From Azospirillum thermophilum (lineage in GTDB: Bacteria > Pseudomonadota > Alphaproteobacteria > Azospirillales > Azospirillaceae): 64,000 nucleotides of DNA. The stretch lies in the NCBI RefSeq assembly GCF_003130795.1, contig NZ_CP029352.1, positions 784,001-848,000 on the forward strand, in the 5' to 3' direction. How positions within the stretch are numbered: position 1 is the stretch's first letter; each line of letters begins with the position of its first letter. Made by a program: the position numbers and the translations under genes. Positions 44,363-53,800 of the stretch are shown here, in pieces. Under the pieces are notes generated by a model. That model had not been told where the DNA came from, ran no database searches, and was given only the letters and a program-made list of their open reading frames with translations.

Positions 44363-45677
44363 GGGACTGTCAGGAATTCCGTGTACGGGCCGGTTGTGAT
44401 CAGGTGAGCGAGAAGCGGTCCTCGAACAGGATGGCGAGCTGGGCTTTCGCCATGCCCCACTCGCGTGGTGGCATCTTCCAGTCTTTGGAGACTTGGTTCA
44501 AGACCAGGAACAGCGGCTTCAGCGCGCTGTCGTCGGTGGGGAAGTGGCCGCGGGTGCGCACTGCCCGGCGCAGCTTCGCGTTCAGGGCCTCAATGGCGTT
44601 TGTTGTGTACACGATCCGACGCACGTCATCGGGGAATGCGAAGAACGGGATCACCGCCGCCCAGTTGCGCCGCCAGGCCAGGGCGATCGCCGGGTACTTG
44701 GTGCCCCAAGGGCTGGCGGCGAACGCTTCCAGGGCCCGCTCGCCAGCGTCCGCGTCGGTGGCCCGGTAAACCTCCTTCAGCGCCGCTGCGACCGCCCTGC
44801 GCTCCTTCCAGGACACGAACTCCAGTGATCCGCGGATGAGGTGAACAATGCAGGTCTGCACCTGGGCCTGCGGAAACACCGCGGTGATCGCCTCGGGAAA
44901 GCCCTTGAGGCCATCGACGACGGCAATCAGCACATCCTCCACGCCGCGGTTCTTCAGCTCGCTCATCACCCGCAGCCAGAACTTGGCGCCCTCGGTCTGC
45001 TCGATCCACAGGCCTAGCACCTCCTTGGTGCCGTCGGGCCGCACGCCGAGCGCGACGTGGACGGCCTTGTTGCGCACCGTGCCCTCGTCGCGCACCTTGA
45101 CGCGCAGCGCGTCGAAGAAGACCAGCGGGTACAGCGGCTCCAGCGGGCGCTCCTGCCAGGCCGCCACCTCCTCCAGCACGGCGTCGGTGACGGCGCTGAC
45201 CAGGTCGGGCGAGACCTCGATGCCGTACAGCTCGCGCAGGTGCCCCTGGATCTCGCGCACGCTCATGCCGCGGGCGTACATCGAGACGATCTTCTCGTCG
45301 AAGCCCGGGAAGCGGCGCTGGTACTTGGCGATCAGCTGCGGGTCGAAGGTGCCGAGCCGGTCGCGCGGCACCTCAAGGGCGATCTTGCCGGTGTCGGTGA
45401 GCACCGTCTTGCGCCCATACCCGTTGCGGCTGTTGGAGCGGCCATCCGGTTCGCCGCTGTCCAGGTGGTGGTCGATCTCGGCGTTCAGCGCCCGCTCGGC
45501 AAGCGCCTTCTTCAGCTCATCGCGCAGGCCGTCCTTGGCGAAGGCACTCTTCGGATCGGCGCCGGCGAGCAATTGATCAAGCAGCGCGTCCGGAATGCTG
45601 GGCTGTTTGCGCCGTGCCATGCGGGGCCTCCTTCGGTCCCGAAGTTATGGCCCGTACACGAAATTTCAGACAGTCCC
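44363..45677 (-). mobile_element. Complete IS256-family insertion sequence (copy B)
   Basis: This is a 1315-bp element with terminal inverted repeats beginning GGGACTGTC at 44363 and (on the other strand) at 45677, matching at all but about four of the first 29 positions; both include CGTGTACGGGCC. It is flanked by the 8-bp target duplication GGGCGATG (44355-44362 and 45678-45685). One transposase gene. It interrupts a different IS256-family copy. Confidence 0.95.
44400..45620 (-). CDS. IS256-family transposase
   Basis: This is a full-length 406-residue mutator-type DDE transposase. It has RNGYGRKTVLTDTGKIALEV, then PRDRLGTFDPQLIAKYQRRF, the first catalytic Asp in YPLVFFDALRVKVRDEGTVR, the second in VLIAVVDGLKGFPEAITAVF, a C/H-containing VQTCIVHLIRGSLEFVSWKE, and the Glu region in YTTNAIEALNAKLRRAVRTR. 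It is intact and sits in an element with matching target duplications, so it may be active. Confidence 0.96.
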   Translation of the reverse strand: MARRKQPSIPDALLDQLLAGADPKSAFAKDGLRDELKKALAERALNAEIDHHLDSGEPDGRSNSRNGYGRKTVLTDTGKIALEVPRDRLGTFDPQLIAKYQRRFPGFDEKIVSMYARGMSVREIQGHLRELYGIEVSPDLVSAVTDAVLEEVAAWQERPLEPLYPLVFFDALRVKVRDEGTVRNKAVHVALGVRPDGTKEVLGLWIEQTEGAKFWLRVMSELKNRGVEDVLIAVVDGLKGFPEAITAVFPQAQVQTCIVHLIRGSLEFVSWKERRAVAAALKEVYRATDADAGERALEAFAASPWGTKYPAIALAWRRNWAAVIPFFAFPDDVRRIVYTTNAIEALNAKLRRAVRTRGHFPTDDSALKPLFLVLNQVSKDWKMPPREWGMAKAQLAILFEDRFSLT

Positions 45678-45962
45678 GGGCGATGGTCAGCCCGCGGGCT
45701 TGGATGTCGATCAGCAGCTCACGCCAGCTCTGGGCGCTTTCGCGCACGCCGACCTGGAAGCCGACCAACTCCTTTCTTCCCTCCGGGGTGGCGCCGATGA
45801 TCACCAGCATGCATTCGGCGACCGGTTCCATGCGGGCCTGCAGATAGACGCCGTCGGCCCAGACGTAGACGTACCGCCGGGCCGACAAGTCGCGCTTTTG
45901 CCAACGCGCGTAGCCGGTCGCCCAGTCCTCCTTCAGCCGGCCGATCACGGCCGGCGACAGGT
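45678..45962 (-). pseudogene. IS256-family transposase (copy A), middle part
   Basis: Reads LSPAVIGRLKEDWATGYARW, YVYVWADGVYLQARMEP, ECMLVIIGATPEGRKELVGF and SWRELLIDIQARGLTIA, then runs into IS256 copy B. It is the same gene as 43769-44362. The N-terminal portion is missing because the sequence changes to an IS3-family element end at 45963. Confidence 0.88.
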
Positions 45963-45993
45963 TTGATCTTGCCCCGGTTGGGTGGACACAGGT

Positions 45994-46854
45994 TCACGCA
46001 GATCTTAGCTCGGCCTGTTCGGGGGTGATGTATCCGATGGCCGAGTGGGCGCGTTGGCGATTGTAGTAGGTTTCGATGTAGGCGAACACCTCCCGGCGCG
46101 CCTGGTCGCGGGTTTCGAACCGAGTACGATGGACCAACTCGACCTTGAGAGTGTGGAAGAAGCTCTCCATGGGAGCATTATCGTAGCAGCAGCCCTTGCG
46201 CGACATGGATTGCCGCATCCCGGCCGCCTGCAACAGGTCCCGGTAATCCCGGGAGGCATACTGACTGCCGCGATCGGAATGCTGGATGAGGCCCACGGCT
46301 GGCCGTTGACGCTGGATGGCCATGACCAGGGCGGAGGTGGCGAGTTCGGCGCGCATATGGTCGCGCATCGCCCATCCAACGATCTTCCGGGTCGCCAAGT
46401 CGAGGAGAGCCGCCAGATACAGCCAGCCTTCAGCGGTGGGCAGGTAGGTGATGTCGGCAAGCCAGACCCGGTTGGGCTCGGCTACCTGGAAGGCCTGGCC
46501 CAGCAGATCGGGAGCGACTGGCAGGCCATGGCGGCTGTCGGTCGTGACGGGCCGGAACCGGCGTGCGGCGGCACCCCGGATGCCGTGCCGGCGCATCAGA
46601 CGCGCCACCCGGCCCCGGCTGGCGGCGACGCCCTCCGCGCGGAGGGCTGCATGCACGCGCGGGCTGCCATAGCGGCCATGGTGGTGACCATGAACGCGTC
46701 GGACCTCGACCAGAAGCTGTCGGTTGGCGGCGGCCCGCTGGCTTTCCGGCCGCCCACGCCACGCGTAGTAACCGCTGGCGGACACCTCGAGCACCGAGCA
46801 CATAAGCCGGGTCGGGAACTCGTCCCGGTGGTCCTCAATGAAGCGGAACCTCAT
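45994..46854 (-). CDS. IS3-family transposase OrfB (rve integrase domain)
   Basis: The 286-residue catalytic part has an N-terminal HTH_21-type region (CSVLEVSASGYYAWRGRPES and HHHGRYGSPRVHAALRAEGV), then the DDE core: WLADITYLPTAEGWLYLAAL with the first Asp, IQHSDRGSQYASRDYRDLLQ with the second, and CYDNAPMESFFHTLKVELVH with the Glu. Its ATG overlaps the orfA stop by four bases (ATGA). Confidence 0.95.
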   Translation of the reverse strand: MRFRFIEDHRDEFPTRLMCSVLEVSASGYYAWRGRPESQRAAANRQLLVEVRRVHGHHHGRYGSPRVHAALRAEGVAASRGRVARLMRRHGIRGAAARRFRPVTTDSRHGLPVAPDLLGQAFQVAEPNRVWLADITYLPTAEGWLYLAALLDLATRKIVGWAMRDHMRAELATSALVMAIQRQRPAVGLIQHSDRGSQYASRDYRDLLQAAGMRQSMSRKGCCYDNAPMESFFHTLKVELVHRTRFETRDQARREVFAYIETYYNRQRAHSAIGYITPEQAELRSA

Positions 46855-47174
46855 CTCAGTGTTTCCGAGAAGATGCTGATGGCCTTTTTTAAAATGTCGC
46901 GTTCCTGCCGGACGCGCTCCAGCTCGCGTCGCAGCCTCGCGATCTCCGCCGTCTGCTCATCCGGCTTGGCCGGCATGGCCGTGTCGGATACGGCAGGGGA
47001 ACCAGACCGTGGGCGCGGCGGGTGGCCTTGGGCTACCCGCCGCCAGTTCCGCAGCACCGAGGCCTGCAGGCCCAACTCCCGCGCCACATGCTCCAGGGGC
47101 CGACCGCTCGCTTCCAGCAGGGCAACAGCCTCACGCTTGAACTCGTCCGTGAAGGATCGCCTCGTCTTCGTCAT
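46851..47174 (-). CDS. IS3-family OrfA (HTH protein)
   Basis: This is a 107-residue DNA-binding partner: MTKTRRSFTDEFKREAVALL, ELGLQASVLRNWRRVAQGH and a C-terminal leucine-zipper-like coil (EIARLRRELERVRQERDILK). It provides end recognition, and with OrfB makes the full transposase. Confidence 0.93.
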   Translation of the reverse strand: MTKTRRSFTDEFKREAVALLEASGRPLEHVARELGLQASVLRNWRRVAQGHPPRPRSGSPAVSDTAMPAKPDEQTAEIARLRRELERVRQERDILKKAISIFSETLR

Positions 47175-47237
47175 CAGACACCTTCCCGCTCCACTCGGAG
47201 CTTAGCTGAGATGTCCACCGAACCGAGGCAAGATCAA

Positions 47238-47526
47238 TCCGGCGGGCGAAGGCGTCGATGACGAAGGCCACGTAGACGAAACCCTGCCACGTCGCGACAT
47301 ACGTGAAATCGGCCACCCACAAGGCGTTCGGGTGGGGCGCCTGGAACTGGCGGTTCACCCGGTCAGCGGGGCACGGCGCCGCCCGGTCGCTGATCGTGGT
47401 GCGCACCGCCTTGCCGCGCGTCGCTCCCTTCAGGTCCATCTGCCGCATCAGCCGGGCCACCGTGCAGCGCGCCACGTCGAGCCCTTCCCGCCGCAACTGC
47501 CGCCAGATCTTCCGGACCCCGTAGAC
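47238..47526 (-). pseudogene. IS3-family OrfB (element 2), middle part
   Basis: Encodes GVRKIWRQLRREGLDVARCT, LMRQMDLKGATRGKAVRTTI, FQAPHPNALWVADFTYVATW and QGFVYVAFVIDAFARRI, including the first catalytic Asp of the rve domain. It is truncated at 47238, so the second Asp and Glu are missing. The upstream half lies beyond IS21 at 49858. Confidence 0.88.
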
Positions 47527-47655
47527 TGTAGCTGCTGAGCGGATGCTCCTCAAAAGCGCTGGCCGAAAATTCCTCAGTCCGGCGTGACAGCCCGGTGCCG
47601 GGGCATGCCCCGGCACCGGGCGCCAACCACCGATATCCCGTACTGGCACGAGGCC

Positions 47656-48933
47656 ATGCTGGAGGTGTCGGTGGTCACCCTTGGGGAGCTTGTCATGATC
47701 CTGGACCTCGCCCGGCAGGGGCTGTCCGTCTCCGCCATCGCCCGCCGCACCGGCCGCGACCGCAAGACGGTCCGCAAGTACATCGAACGCGGTCTCGAGC
47801 CGCCCGCCTACAAACCACGCCAACCCGCCCCCTCGCTCCTGCGCCCCTTCGAGGCTTACCTGCGCGAGCGCGTCGCACGCTTTCCTGAACTCACCGGGCG
47901 ACGCCTCTGGCGCGAGGTCCGCGACCTCGGCTTCACCGGCGGCTACTCCACCGTCACTGAGTTCCTGCGCACCGTCCGCCCGCCACCCGACCTCACCTTC
48001 GAGCGCCGCTTCGAGACGCCGACCGGCAAGCAGGCGCAGGTGGACTTCGCCTTCTTCAAGACCACCTTCACCGACGAGCCGGGGGCCGAGCGCGTGGTCT
48101 GGCTCTTCTCCCTGGTGCTCGGCCACAGCCGCATGATGTGGGGCCGCTTCGTCCCGCGTCAGGACCTCGCCACCGTGCTGCGCTGCCACGTCGCCGCCTT
48201 CGACGCGCTTGGCGGCGTGCCCGAGCAGATCCTCTATGACCGCATGAAGACCGCCGTCCTGGGCGAGGTCGACGAGAAGGGCATCGCCTACAACGCCAAG
48301 CTTCTGGCGCTGGCGGCGCACTACGGCTTCCTGCCGAAGGCCTGCAAGCCGTACCGGGCGAAGACCAAGGGCAAGGTCGAGCGGCCGTTCCGCTACGTGC
48401 GCGAGGACTTCTTCCTGGCCCGCAGTTTCCGCAGCATTGACGACCTCAACGCCCAGTTCGCCCAGTGGCTCGACCAGGTGGCCAACCGCCGGGTGCACGG
48501 CACCACCGGCCGCATCGTCGCCGAGCACTTCGCCGAGGAGCGCCTCGCCCTCAAGCCGCTGCCGGCCGGCCCCTACACCGCCGTGCTCGGTCTCGACCGG
48601 CGGATCACCAAGGACGGCATGGTCTCCGTCGGCGGCAACCTGTACTCGGTGCCCGACGGCACCCGGCGCCGCAGCGTCGAGGTGCAGCTCACCGCCAACG
48701 AGGTGCACATCCTGGAGGATGGCCGCCTCATCGCCGCCCATCCCGTCCAGGAAGGCCGGGGCAAGCGCCGCATCGCCGAGGGCCACCGCACCCTGCCGCC
48801 CCCGTCCAACAGCACCACACCGCGCCAGGGGGTGGCGCCTCCACCATCCACGTCCGACGTCGTGACGCCGCGCTCGCTGGCCATCTACGACGCCATCGCC
48901 CGGCGCCTCGCCGACGGGGAGGTGGCGCGATGA
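47656..48933 (+). CDS. istA: IS21 transposase IstA
   Basis: The 425-residue transposase has an N-terminal HTH (LDLARQGLSVSAIARRTGRD), then an rve DDE core: QAQVDFAFFKTTFTDEPGAE with the first Asp, EQILYDRMKTAVLGEVDEKG with the second, and KPYRAKTKGKVERPFRYVRE with the Glu. ATG 47656 is used; 47698 is an alternative and 47584 would lie in the terminal repeat zone. It ends in an ATGA overlap with istB. Confidence 0.95.
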   Translation: MLEVSVVTLGELVMILDLARQGLSVSAIARRTGRDRKTVRKYIERGLEPPAYKPRQPAPSLLRPFEAYLRERVARFPELTGRRLWREVRDLGFTGGYSTVTEFLRTVRPPPDLTFERRFETPTGKQAQVDFAFFKTTFTDEPGAERVVWLFSLVLGHSRMMWGRFVPRQDLATVLRCHVAAFDALGGVPEQILYDRMKTAVLGEVDEKGIAYNAKLLALAAHYGFLPKACKPYRAKTKGKVERPFRYVREDFFLARSFRSIDDLNAQFAQWLDQVANRRVHGTTGRIVAEHFAEERLALKPLPAGPYTAVLGLDRRITKDGMVSVGGNLYSVPDGTRRRSVEVQLTANEVHILEDGRLIAAHPVQEGRGKRRIAEGHRTLPPPSNSTTPRQGVAPPPSTSDVVTPRSLAIYDAIARRLADGEVAR

Positions 48934-49793
48934 GCACGGGAGCCGCCTCCACCCTCGATCGCATCCGCCACCACCTCGTCGGCCTCAAGATGCCACGCGC
49001 GCTCGAAGTGCTGGAGCACCTGCTGCGCCAGCTCGAACGCGGCGAGATCTCCGCCCTGGAGGCCATCGACGCCCTGCTCGACGCCGAGTTGAGCCTGCGC
49101 GAGGGGCGTCGGGTCAAGACGGCGCTGAAGATGAGCCGCCTGCTCGACATCAAGACGCTGGCTGGCTTCGACTTCTCCTTCCAGCCCTCACTCGACCGCA
49201 ACCGCATCCTGACCCTGGCGCAGCTCGACTTCATCGACCGCCACGAGGTGGTGCACTTCCTCGGCCAGCCGGGTTGCGGCAAGACGCACCTGGCGATCGC
49301 CCTGGGCGTCGAGGCGGTGAAGGCGGGACGGAGCGTCTACTTCACCACGCTGGCCGACCTGGTCAGCTCGCTGTCCAAAGCGGAGCGGGAGGGCAGCCTG
49401 CGCGAGCGGATCCGCTTCCTGTGCCGGCCCCAGCTGCTGGTGGTGGACGAGATCGGCTATCTGCCGGTGATCGCCGGCGGCGGCAACCTGTTCTTCCAGC
49501 TGGTCAACGCCCGTTACGAGCGCGGCGCCATGATCCTGACCTCCAACCGCGGCTTCTCGGAGTGGAGCGAGGTGTTCGGCGACACCGTGGTTGCCACGGC
49601 GTTGCTGGACCGGTTGCTGCACCACGCCGTCGTCGTGCGGATCGAAGGCGCCAGTTACCGGCTGCGTCGGCATGCTGATCTGATCCCCGACCCCTTCACC
49701 GCCCGCCCGGCGGTTCAGCCCGCTGCCGCTGCTCCTCGGCGCCGCGGCCGGCCACCCAAACATCGCCCGACAGAAGTCGCCGCCAACCCGTGA
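48930..49793 (+). CDS. istB: IS21 helper ATPase IstB
   Basis: This 287-residue AAA+ protein has a DnaC-like core: FLGQPGCGKTHLAIALGVEA (Walker A), LLVVDEIGYLPV (Walker B), ILTSNRGFSEWSEVFGD (sensor). The C-terminal extension is Pro/Ala/Arg-rich with an AT-hook-like RRRGRPPK. It assembles on target DNA and activates IstA. Confidence 0.95.
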   Translation: MSTGAASTLDRIRHHLVGLKMPRALEVLEHLLRQLERGEISALEAIDALLDAELSLREGRRVKTALKMSRLLDIKTLAGFDFSFQPSLDRNRILTLAQLDFIDRHEVVHFLGQPGCGKTHLAIALGVEAVKAGRSVYFTTLADLVSSLSKAEREGSLRERIRFLCRPQLLVVDEIGYLPVIAGGGNLFFQLVNARYERGAMILTSNRGFSEWSEVFGDTVVATALLDRLLHHAVVVRIEGASYRLRRHADLIPDPFTARPAVQPAAAAPRRRGRPPKHRPTEVAANP

Positions 49794-49857
49794 ACCGCCG
49801 GATTAACTGGGGAATTTTCGTCCAGCCGTTTTGAGGAAGCCCCGTTCAGCATTGACA

Positions 49858-50054
49858 TAGACCTGGAAGTTCGCATCCCAGACCCGTCGGATAGCCCCGC
49901 TCAGCTCGGCATCGCTTCGCGAGCGGGCCGGCGCCTTGGACGGATCGGCCCGCCGCGCGGCGTGGGCGTGGTAGGTGGACGGGGCGATCGGCAGCACCCT
50001 GCAGATCGGCTCGACCCCGTGGACGGCGCGGTGCGCGTCGATGAAGGCGATCAT
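49858..50054 (-). pseudogene. IS3-family OrfB (element 2), N-terminal part
   Basis: Starts [20 protein letters not shown] at 50054 with an ATGA overlap to orfA and runs through AELSGAIRRVWDANFQVY to the IS21 insertion at 49857. The frame then reads into IS21 and stops. It is the missing first part of the fragment at 47238-47526. Confidence 0.88.
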
Positions 50055-50380
50055 TTCCGAAACGGGCGGTCGAGCTCCGCCTGGGCGAAATACGCCGACG
50101 CCTTGCGCAGGATCTCGTTCGCCTGGCGCAGTTCCCGGACCTCGCGCTCCAGTGCCTTGATCCGCTCGCGCTCGTCCGTCGTCGGGCCGGGCCGCTTGCC
50201 CTGGTCACGCTCGGCCTGCCGGACCCAGCCCCGCAGCGTCTCGGGATTGCAGCCGATCTTCGCCGCGATCGAGCTGATCGCCGCCCACTGCGAGGCGTGC
50301 TCCCCTTGATGCTCGAACACCATGCGCACCGCGCGCTCGCGGACTTCGGGGGCGTATTTGGGTGATGCCTGTTTCGTCAT
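50051..50380 (-). CDS. IS3-family OrfA (element 2)
   Basis: The intact 109-residue HTH protein reads [40 protein letters not shown] and a coil [20 protein letters not shown]. It belongs to the disrupted element, so it is probably functionless alone. Confidence 0.9.
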   Translation of the reverse strand: MTKQASPKYAPEVRERAVRMVFEHQGEHASQWAAISSIAAKIGCNPETLRGWVRQAERDQGKRPGPTTDERERIKALEREVRELRQANEILRKASAYFAQAELDRPFRK

Positions 50381-50433
50381 GATGACCCCATCCTCTCAGG
50401 AAATGGGGCCTCCGGAAAACCCGGCGCGGTTCA

Positions 50434-50676
50434 CGTGTTCGCCACCGTGCGGCACCGGACCTTCCGCACCAAGGGGGCACTGTCGCAGGAGACCGCCAAG
50501 CTGATGGTGTTTAAGCTGATCACCGCCGCGGCAAAAACCTGGCGCCGCCTCCAGGGCGAAAACCTGTTGCCCAAGGTGATCCACGGCGTCACATTCCGCG
50601 ACGGTGTCGAGGTCACCGAAGCCGCGACACAGAGCGCCGCCTGATCGGCCCGTCACCCAATCTCCCGCATAGCTCC
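50434..50676 (+). pseudogene. IS256-family transposase C-terminal remnant, opposite strand
   Basis: From the edge of IS3 element 2 the plus strand reads FATVRHRTFRTKGALSQETA, LMVFKLITAAAKTWRRLQGE and ends VEVTEAATQSAA at a stop in 50642-50644, closely related to but not identical with copy A's tail. The non-coding end runs to about CCCGCATAGCTCC at 50676. Its 5' part is missing. Confidence 0.88.
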
Positions 50677-50884
50677 ACCCGGTGCGGTTCAGGTACGCTC
50701 TCCCCTGAAAGCCGGCCGCCGCAAGATAGTGCCCGCACCGGTAGACGTCCATAGGCGACCGCGCCCCTTGGCGGTGTGGTAGAGCGATTCCGGAAGCGCC
50801 AAAAAACATGTTCGCGATGCCACGCCGGGTGGCATGGAACCATGCCGACGGGACCGGCCTCAGACCGATGCCGTCTGGATGACG

Positions 50885-53800
50885 TCACTCGGCCGTCGCT
50901 TCGGCGCTCAACCCCGCCCGCCGGAACATCTCCGGCAGGTATACGGGGCCGCCATCATCCAGGAACAGGACATGGTGATCCTCCATGTCCGCCTTGGTCA
51001 TCTTCCACTTCCGGCTCATCTCAGCCACGTCGGTGCCGGGTACCGCGAGGATGAAGGCATGCAGGCGGACCTTGGGATCGTTGCGTTCCCGCTCCTCCTG
51101 CTTGATGGTCTTGTAGAACTTGATCTTATCATCCTCGACGGCGAACTGGCGGATACCCTTCGGATCGACGAACAGGATGTCCTGCGAGCCGTCCGGATGG
51201 CAGACCCAGACGATGAAGTCGGGCTGATAATTGCCCGCTTCGAAGAAGGAAACGCCACGCCCGCCGCTGATGTTGCGCAGGCAATAGACCTCGCAACCGG
51301 CCAGGACCGGCGGGTTGCGGTCGCAATAGTCCATGAGATCGATCACGAAACGCCACTCGCCGGGATTGAGGGCGGCCGGCGTCACCTCGATGGTGTTGCC
51401 GGTGAAATGGACCAGCGGCTGGAACAGGTGACGGCCGAACCTCACCGCCTGCAACGTCTTGCCCGGATCGGTGCGCAGGCGGCCGGAGACAATGAACGCC
51501 TTCAACTCCGAGATCCGCGCCCGCGCCTGTGGATCGTCGCGGCGGATGCGGAAGCGGTAGTCGCGGATGCTCGGGTCGGTCTCGTCCACCGGGGCATAGC
51601 ACCGGTGCGGGCCTTCGAACGCGTTCTTGGCGTAGAGGTAGAAATGCTCCGTGTAGCGGCGCAACAGGGCCAGCGCGATGTCGCGGATCGCCGGCAGGCC
51701 GTCGAGGTCGTCCAGCGCCAGCTCGGCCGGGGGCGCGTAGAGCAGGTACCAGTCGCTCCGCCCCAGCAGTTCGGCCACTACCGGACGCGGGATGTTCAGG
51801 TTGAACCAGCCGCGTTCGGCCTTGAACCGCTCCAGCTCGAACCACAGCGCGTCGAGGTCCAGCAGATGCACGGCCTCCTTGGGCAGAACGGTGCGTTCCC
51901 ACACCGCCTCCACCCCATCGCCGGCCACACCGCGCGAGCGCAGCGCGGCGATGCGCGGGTACCAGTTCAGCACCACCGGGTGCTTGCGCAGCGGATCGTC
52001 CGGATCGCCAGCCTGCGGCGGGGCCAGCGTCGGGATGCGGGCCAGCTTGCGGAAGGCGGCGCCGAACTCCGTCCGCACCCCGTCGATCTCGTCGGCGACG
52101 CGCAGCGTCTTCAGGCCGGCGGGGAACGGGTTCGCCCGCACCACCGGGACCACCAGCTCCTCCGTCTCCGACTCCTTGGTGATCTGCTCCTCGTCCAGAT
52201 AGTCGGCGAAGGCCTGCATGTAGCTGGCGCGGATGCCGAAGACGTTGAGCGTCTCCAACTCCGCCAGGTAAGGCGGGGCGGGTGGCTTCTCCAGCCCGAC
52301 GATCTCGCGGGTGCGCTTCAGGCAGTCGTTCAGCCCCCTCAGGCGCACTCCCCGCCCGAAGAGCTGGATGACCTGAGCACCCTCCGATTTGCCCAGGTTC
52401 ATCAGCCCCATGGTGCTGACCCGCCAGGACGACCAGCCTTCGGTGAACTTGCGCGAGCCGACCAGCAGGGTGACTGTGCTGCCCGGCCGGTTGATGCCGG
52501 CGAACAGCGAGGGGGCGGAGCCGACGGTTTCCTCCGCCCGGTCCAGTTGGCCGGCGGTCTCCGCCGCCTCGAACTGGTCGAACAGCCCCTTGGGATCGCC
52601 GACGTTGACGACGCCGAAGGCGGGGTTGACGCCGACATGCAGCGCCAGCTCCTGCGGTCCCTTGCGGTAGACGACGCGCAGCGGGTTGGCCGCCGTAGTG
52701 CCGGCGTCGGGCGCGTTGAACAGTAACGCCAGGATCCGGCAGTAGATCGCCTCGGCCCCCAGCCCCATGTCGTGCAGGGCGTCGAACCTCCGGCCGAACA
52801 GGTCCTGTCGCTTGGCGTTGACCAGACCCTTCTGCAGGATGCCATCGATCCGCCGAACCATCTCCGCCGCGCGGCCGGTGAAGCGGGCGAGGAATTCCAC
52901 CACCCGGACGACGTCGGCCGCCTCCTCCTTCTCCGCCTTCTTGCCCGTGACGGTGGCGCCGACGAACACCCACAGCGGGCGGGCGATGTTGAAGGGCTTC
53001 AGCGCCTCGCGGTTGCGCTCGTACAGCTCCATCTGCTGGAAGAAGGCCATAAGGCAGCCGACCAGATAGCTGTCCAGATGCGGCCCCTTCTCGGTATCCT
53101 CGTCCAGGTTCAGGATGGAATAGTCCTTGCCGAACCCATCACCGTAGAAATAGCGGTAGGAGTAGTTGACCAGGATCGCCTTGGCGTACAGGTCGGTCAG
53201 CCTCGGGCTTTCGGAGATCGCCTGCTGGAAGGTGGCGGAGTATTCGAAGCTGAAGCCATCGCGGCACAGGCGTTCGCGGAAATCCAGCCACACGCCCTCG
53301 TCGCCGCGTCCGAGGCCACGGTGCCCCTCGTCCACCAGCACCAGGTTGGTGCCTTCGAAGGTGTCCACCGACACGGTCTTGCGGCCGTCCTTCTCGCGCA
53401 GCTTGTGGATGGCGATGATCTCCACCGCGTTGCCGCGGAACAGCGTCATGCCCTCGCGGCTGTAGATCTCCGACTGAATGCCGGCCTGTTCCATCTCCTC
53501 ATGGTGCTGCGCCGACAGACCGTCATTGGGAGTCAGCAGCACGACGTGGTCCGGCGCCTTGTGCCCCTCGCGGTCCAGATAGAACTGGAACTGCAGGATG
53601 TTGGCGTGCATCAGCAGGGTCTTGCCAGCGCCCGTGGCGCACCACAGCGCCAGCTTGTTGAGCTGCAGTTTGGCGGGCAGCAGCGGTTCGAACGGCTCGA
53701 TCCGGTTGGCCGAGCCGACGCGGGCGTTGAAATCGGCGATCCAGCCGTTCAGGTCGGCCTTCAGCGCCTCCGCGTCCTCGAAATAGCGGTCCAGGTAATG

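Larger units (their letters stand above)
45963..47237 (-). mobile_element. Complete IS3-family insertion sequence
   Basis: The ends TTGATCTTGCC-C-CGGTT-G-GGTGGACA (45963) and, on the other strand, TTGATCTTGCC-T-CGGTT-C-GGTGGACA (47237) differ at only two positions. Two genes (orfA, orfB) are intact. The flanks belong to two unrelated elements and show no 3-5 bp target duplication, so the flanking DNA was probably deleted or rearranged after insertion. Confidence 0.9.
47527..49857 (+). mobile_element. Complete IS21-family insertion sequence
   Basis: A 2331-bp element with both ends starting TGT and sharing CCTCAAAA, GCTGG and CGAAAATTCC in the inverted repeats. The target duplication TAGAC lies at 47522-47526 and 49858-49862. 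It carries istA and istB with an ATGA overlap. It is inserted within orfB of an IS3-family element. Confidence 0.95.
47238..50433 (-). mobile_element. IS3-family element 2, truncated and split by IS21
   Basis: The right end is TGAACCGCGCCGGGTTTTCC on the minus strand, starting at 50433. orfA is intact, orfB is split at 47526/49858 by IS21, and the left end is lost at 47238 where the other IS3 element begins. Removing IS21 and one TAGAC rejoins orfB as VWDANFQVY-GVRKIWRQL. Confidence 0.85.

Noticed and set aside
47131..48786. 551-codon minus-strand open frame opposite istA
   Set aside because: Only its last part (47238-47526) is real IS3 sequence; the rest is the antisense of istA.
44363..50433. 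IS cluster as one composite transposon carrying cargo
   Set aside because: All genes inside are transposition genes, and the elements are of three families nested in each other.
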